Assembly (NCBI GenBank): GCA_900770325.1
Contig: CAAGKE010000222.1
Coordinates: 1-9,424 of the forward strand
From: Lachnospiraceae bacterium
Lineage (GTDB): Bacteria; Bacillota; Clostridia; Lachnospirales; Lachnospiraceae
Direction of reading: 5' to 3'
Length of the DNA stretch: 9,424 bases
The position numbers were made by a program, and so were the translations under genes. Under the pieces are notes generated by a model that was not told the origin of the DNA, searched no databases, and saw nothing but the letters and a program-made list of their open reading frames with translations. This document shows, one piece after another, positions 7,306 through 9,424 of this stretch; position 1 is the first letter of the stretch, and every line of letters starts with the position of its first letter.

Positions 7306-7440
7306 TGTTACTGTTCACAGTAACACGCTTCGCGATGCACAGAAACTGCATTTTGTGCAGTTTCGCGCTTGCTGCCCTCGGGATTTCCGCACATTCTGCG
7401 CGAAAACACCTCGCGGGACAGTGGCACATGAACAGTAACA
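7306..7440. repeat. MITE-like intergenic repeat, left copy (135 bp)
   Basis: The ends are perfect 12-bp inverted repeats, TGTTACTGTTCA (7306-7317) and TGAACAGTAACA (7429-7440). The left end also forms a local hairpin (TGTTACTG, loop TTCA, CAGTAACA), so it has two possible partners. Inside is another perfect 8-bp stem, AAACTGCA-TTTTG-TGCAGTTT (7343-7363). Bases 7318-7438 match 8185-8305 without gaps. It encodes no credible protein. It lies between the tetR stop and the kinase promoter. No flanking target duplication was evident, so mobility is inferred only from the repeat pair and its terminal inverted repeats. Confidence 0.7.
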
Positions 7441-7498
7441 TATATTTTGTGTCATGATAATTGATATTGTCCCTGATATGTGTAATTTAAAATTATAA

Positions 7499-8143
7499 TC
7501 AGCACAATGCCTCTGCTTCTCCCTCTCCCGGATCCATAGCATGGCTCTGCATAAAACGTTTCATATGATTCCTGAGAATTTCAACATACCCCTCATTTTC
7601 TCCATTTTGGTCGAACATATGGATGAGGAGAAATAAAACTGCATAATATTCCACTGCAAGCTGCCTGGGATCTTCCTTTTTCAATACGTCTTTTTTTATC
7701 AGCTCACGAAACAGATCTTCCATATAGGCAACCGGTCCTGCCGCAATACACTGACTGTAAAGCTCTGCCATCTCCGCATTTCGGTACTGTTCCAGAGTTA
7801 ACATTTTGCGAAAGTGCGATGCGAACTCGTTTTCTGTCCAGAATCTGAACTGCTCAATGGTATATTCCTGAATACTCTGCACAGAAGCATTTTCATACGC
7901 ATCCGGTGCGGCATCGAATTTCTCTTCCGGCATTTGGTGTTCTCTGGCTCTTTCCGCGTCAATTTGTATCATTCTTTCCACGATGCTGTCAAAGATATCA
8001 CGCTTGTTTTTATAATGCCTGTACAGAGCCCCTTTCGTTATGTTAAGTTCTTCTGCAATGTTTCTGACAGAAACAGCCTCATACCCGTCTCTTGCAAATA
8101 ACTGCAGCGCTGTCATTAATATCTTTTCCTTCGTATCCGCCAT
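7499..8143 (-). CDS. TetR/AcrR-family transcriptional repressor
   Basis: 214 residues, the usual TetR length. The N-terminal DNA-binding domain (about 3-50) contains the helix-turn-helix signature SVRNIAEELNITKGALYRHYKNK at about 25-47, split here as SVRNIAEELN followed by ITKGALYRHYKNK. The rest is the helical ligand-binding and dimerisation part, with no recognisable ligand specificity. I chose ATG 8143, because GGAGG lies 8 nt upstream and the family homology starts right there; the frame stays open 25 codons further upstream only because it reads into repeat copy 2. Two identical palindromes in its promoter point to autorepression. No transporter or enzyme gene is divergent from it, so its wider regulon is unknown. 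The gene is bracketed by two direct copies of an intergenic repeat. Confidence 0.92.
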   Translation of the reverse strand: MADTKEKILMTALQLFARDGYEAVSVRNIAEELNITKGALYRHYKNKRDIFDSIVERMIQIDAERAREHQMPEEKFDAAPDAYENASVQSIQEYTIEQFRFWTENEFASHFRKMLTLEQYRNAEMAELYSQCIAAGPVAYMEDLFRELIKKDVLKKEDPRQLAVEYYAVLFLLIHMFDQNGENEGYVEILRNHMKRFMQSHAMDPGEGEAEALC

Positions 8144-8151
8144 CTTGCATG

Positions 8152-8156
8152 CCTCC
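8152..8156 (-). promoter_or_regulatory. Ribosome binding site deciding the tetR start
   Basis: GGAGG on the minus strand with 8 nt to ATG 8143. It overlaps the alternative upstream ATG at 8158, which therefore cannot use it. Confidence 0.8.
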
Positions 8157-8184
8157 ATAATACAGTCACTATTCACGTCATTTA

Positions 8185-8305
8185 CAGCATCACGCTTCGC
8201 AATGTACAAAAACTGCATTTCATGACGTTACGCACTTACTGCCCCGGGGATTTTTGCATATTCTGCGCGATAACACATCGCGGAGCAGTGACACATCAAC
8301 AGTAA
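8185..8305. repeat. MITE-like intergenic repeat, right copy
   Basis: It aligns without gaps to 7318-7438 at a constant offset of 867 bp, with 98 of 121 positions identical by hand count. The orientation is the same. The right end keeps CAACAGTAA, while the left terminal repeat is degenerate and may continue to about 8165 with an 8-10 bp insertion. It sits in the tetR leader, between promoter/operators and start codon, so it is transcribed with tetR. Confidence 0.7.
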
Positions 8306-8313
8306 ATATACAC

Positions 8314-8360
8314 AAACGGCCGTTTACATGCATTCTAGTAAACGGCCGTTTATTTGTCAA
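8314..8360 (-). promoter_or_regulatory. tetR promoter with two palindromic operators
   Basis: On the minus strand a perfect -35 TTGACA (8360-8355) and a -10 TAGAAT (8337-8332) are 17 nt apart. The 12-bp palindrome AAACGGCCGTTT occurs twice: at 8340-8351, filling the -35/-10 spacer, and at 8314-8325, at the transcription start. The centres are 26 bp apart. A repressor bound there would block RNA polymerase directly, and autoregulation by the adjacent TetR protein is the simplest reading. The leader to the start codon is about 180 nt. Confidence 0.8.
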
Positions 8361-8515
8361 GTCCTACTGTTTTCCGCATTCTCCCTCGGTAACTTCTTAG
8401 TTTTTTCATCTTTCCCCGTCTTTCTTTGTTTTTCCTTTTCTTCACTTTTTTTCTTTAATTTCTCTTTCATTTTGAAAAGAATTTCTAAAACCATCTGATT
8501 TGCAATCTGTCCCAT
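8357..8515 (-). CDS. Small Lys-rich protein, 52 residues
   Basis: ATG 8515 follows a perfect AGGAGG at 8527-8522 with a 6-nt spacer, which makes translation likely despite the short length. The N-terminus MGQIANQMVLEILFKMKEKL could form an amphipathic helix; the rest is very rich in Lys, Glu and Arg and probably unstructured. There is no Cys, signal peptide or clear membrane segment. It starts 58 nt after the acetyltransferase stop with no terminator seen between, so it may share that transcript. Its stop codon lies inside the -35 box of the tetR promoter. I do not recognise a characterised family and assign no function. Confidence 0.65.
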   Translation of the reverse strand: MGQIANQMVLEILFKMKEKLKKKSEEKEKQRKTGKDEKTKKLPRENAENSRT

Positions 8516-8573
8516 ATTACACCTCCTGGTCATCACTGAACGGTTATGGCAACGTCCATAATTGCATAAACTA

Positions 8574-9080
8574 TTACAATTTCATTCTGAATTCCAGAGA
8601 CTCATATTCCCTGTCATTTGGCGAATTGAAAATCCCTTCCTGTTGAAATTCAAATCCCATTCTTCTAATCAGCCTTTCCGAAGGAGCATTCTCTTTAAAA
8701 CAGCAAGCCCATACATATACTATACTGCGCCTGGATAATTCCTTTAGGACAGCATCAATCGCCTCTTTCATATAGCCCTTTCCTCTATATTTCGAAATCA
8801 GCGCAAACCCCAGTTCTCTCGTATCTTCTCTGCCTTCTTCGGAATCCGGATTAATAACTATATATCCAAGCAGTTCTCCTGTTTCCTTCAGAATGATCGC
8901 AAAGTGTTTCTCTAAGCTCATCCATCTGGCGATCCTCGCCTCGGTTTCCTCAAAACACGTGAACGGCGGATACATCCCAACCATACGCATAGCCTCACCA
9001 TCGCAAAATAACTCATGTGCCTCTTTTGCGTCATTTTCCATAAAGTGTCGTAATAATAATCTTTCTGTATCTATAATCAT
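8574..9080 (-). CDS. GNAT-family N-acetyltransferase (RimJ/RimL-like)
   Basis: 168 residues from ATG 9080, which has AAGGGAG a few bases upstream; the frame is open further upstream but that part crosses the promoter. The opening IDTERLLLRHF is the usual start of the Acetyltransf_3 group. The acetyl-CoA binding motif is ELGFALISKYRGKGY at 89-103 (KxxGxG with Gly100 and Gly102), and the late motif NAPSERLIRRMGF is at 131-143. Enzymes of this group transfer an acetyl group from acetyl-CoA to an amine, either of a ribosomal protein N-terminus, a small molecule or an antibiotic. The substrate cannot be told from sequence. It may be co-transcribed with the small downstream gene. Confidence 0.9.
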   Translation of the reverse strand: MIIDTERLLLRHFMENDAKEAHELFCDGEAMRMVGMYPPFTCFEETEARIARWMSLEKHFAIILKETGELLGYIVINPDSEEGREDTRELGFALISKYRGKGYMKEAIDAVLKELSRRSIVYVWACCFKENAPSERLIRRMGFEFQQEGIFNSPNDREYESLEFRMKL

Positions 9081-9098
9081 AATAACTCCCTTGAAACT

Positions 9099-9125
9099 AT
9101 TATACAAAGTGTATTTAATGGTCAA
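9099..9125 (-). promoter_or_regulatory. Probable promoter of the acetyltransferase gene
   Basis: TTGACC (9125-9120) and a perfect TATAAT (9104-9099) on the minus strand are 15 nt apart, shorter than the ideal 17. A 5-bp inverted repeat ATACA-CTT-TGTAT overlaps the spacer and -10. The leader would be very short, ending at the ribosome binding site. Confidence 0.55.
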
Positions 9126-9177
9126 GAATATAAGGTTTTCAAGGAGCAACATCCATTTTCAGTATGGGAAGTTTGAA

Positions 9178-9424
9178 TTATTTTACTTTTTTGTGTTGCT
9201 TCGTTACAAAATCAGAAACAGCTTTTTTTATTTCTTCTCCATGCCCCGCCATCAAATGTCCGCCGCTCTCAAAGGAAACGAATGTGCAGTCTGGAAATCT
9301 TGACACCGCTCTCTCCGTATCGCTATAACTCGCCAGCTTATCGTCCTTCGCATGGAAAATCAGCGTAGGAATCTGTAAATCCTCAATCGGGTAGTCCTCA
9401 AAGTTCCTTGCCATATCAGGATTG
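9178..9424 (-). CDS. Alpha/beta hydrolase, C-terminal part (5' end beyond window)
   Basis: About 82 codons are visible, with no start in the window: the frame continues upstream of the Met at 9414 (residues N-P-D precede it). The C-terminal features of the fold are clear: a beta strand IPTLIFHAKDD carrying the probable catalytic Asp (the second D), and GGHLMAGH carrying the probable catalytic His, in the normal order and spacing. The nucleophile Ser and oxyanion part lie outside. The substrate is unknown. The next gene begins 97 nt downstream with its own promoter; no clear terminator lies between. Confidence 0.85.
   Translation of the reverse strand, partial: NPDMARNFEDYPIEDLQIPTLIFHAKDDKLASYSDTERAVSRFPDCTFVSFESGGHLMAGHGEEIKKAVSDFVTKQHKKVK

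Noticed and set aside
7315..7542. Minus-strand open frame of 75 codons
   Set aside because: It spans the left repeat copy and the end of tetR, has no ribosome binding site and no family resemblance.

Overview
All genes I can support lie on the minus strand, so transcription runs from high to low coordinates. The window looks like a low-to-moderate GC Firmicute, most likely a gut Clostridium of the Lachnospiraceae type. The reasons are strong AGGAGG-type ribosome binding sites, sigma-A promoters, and a three-gene surface module (small coiled-coil protein, signal peptidase I, very large adhesin with Cys/His repeats) typical of that family. The taxonomic call is inference from style and gene families, with no rRNA to confirm it.

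Layout in transcription order: the C-terminal part of an alpha/beta hydrolase (9424-9178, cut by the window edge); a GNAT acetyltransferase (9080-8574) with its own promoter; a 52-residue Lys-rich small protein (8515-8357) with an excellent ribosome binding site; a TetR-family repressor (8143-7499) whose promoter carries two identical palindromic operators; a large soluble hybrid histidine kinase with two receiver domains (7074-4579); a strong GC-rich hairpin after the kinase; and then an operon with a consensus promoter (4292-4264), a leader of about 255 nt, a coiled-coil protein (4001-3654), signal peptidase I (3657-3067) and an adhesin of at least 1000 residues (3000-1) that runs off the left edge.

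The surface operon is the main functional unit. The signal peptidase is probably dedicated to the secreted protein encoded just downstream. The adhesin has a long signal/anchor segment, ten Cys/His repeats, an acidic Glu/Thr stalk and then beta-rich adhesin-like domains. Its leader contains terminator-like hairpins, so expression may be controlled by attenuation. The histidine kinase upstream is a separate unit with a terminator between them; no DNA-binding response regulator is visible in the window.

The most unusual non-coding structure is a pair of ungapped direct repeats of about 121 bp (81% identical by hand count), one on each side of tetR. The left copy has perfect 12-bp terminal inverted repeats; the right copy lies between the tetR promoter/operators and its start codon. 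It probably represents a small dispersed, MITE-like intergenic element. No tRNA, rRNA, CRISPR array or transposase gene was seen.
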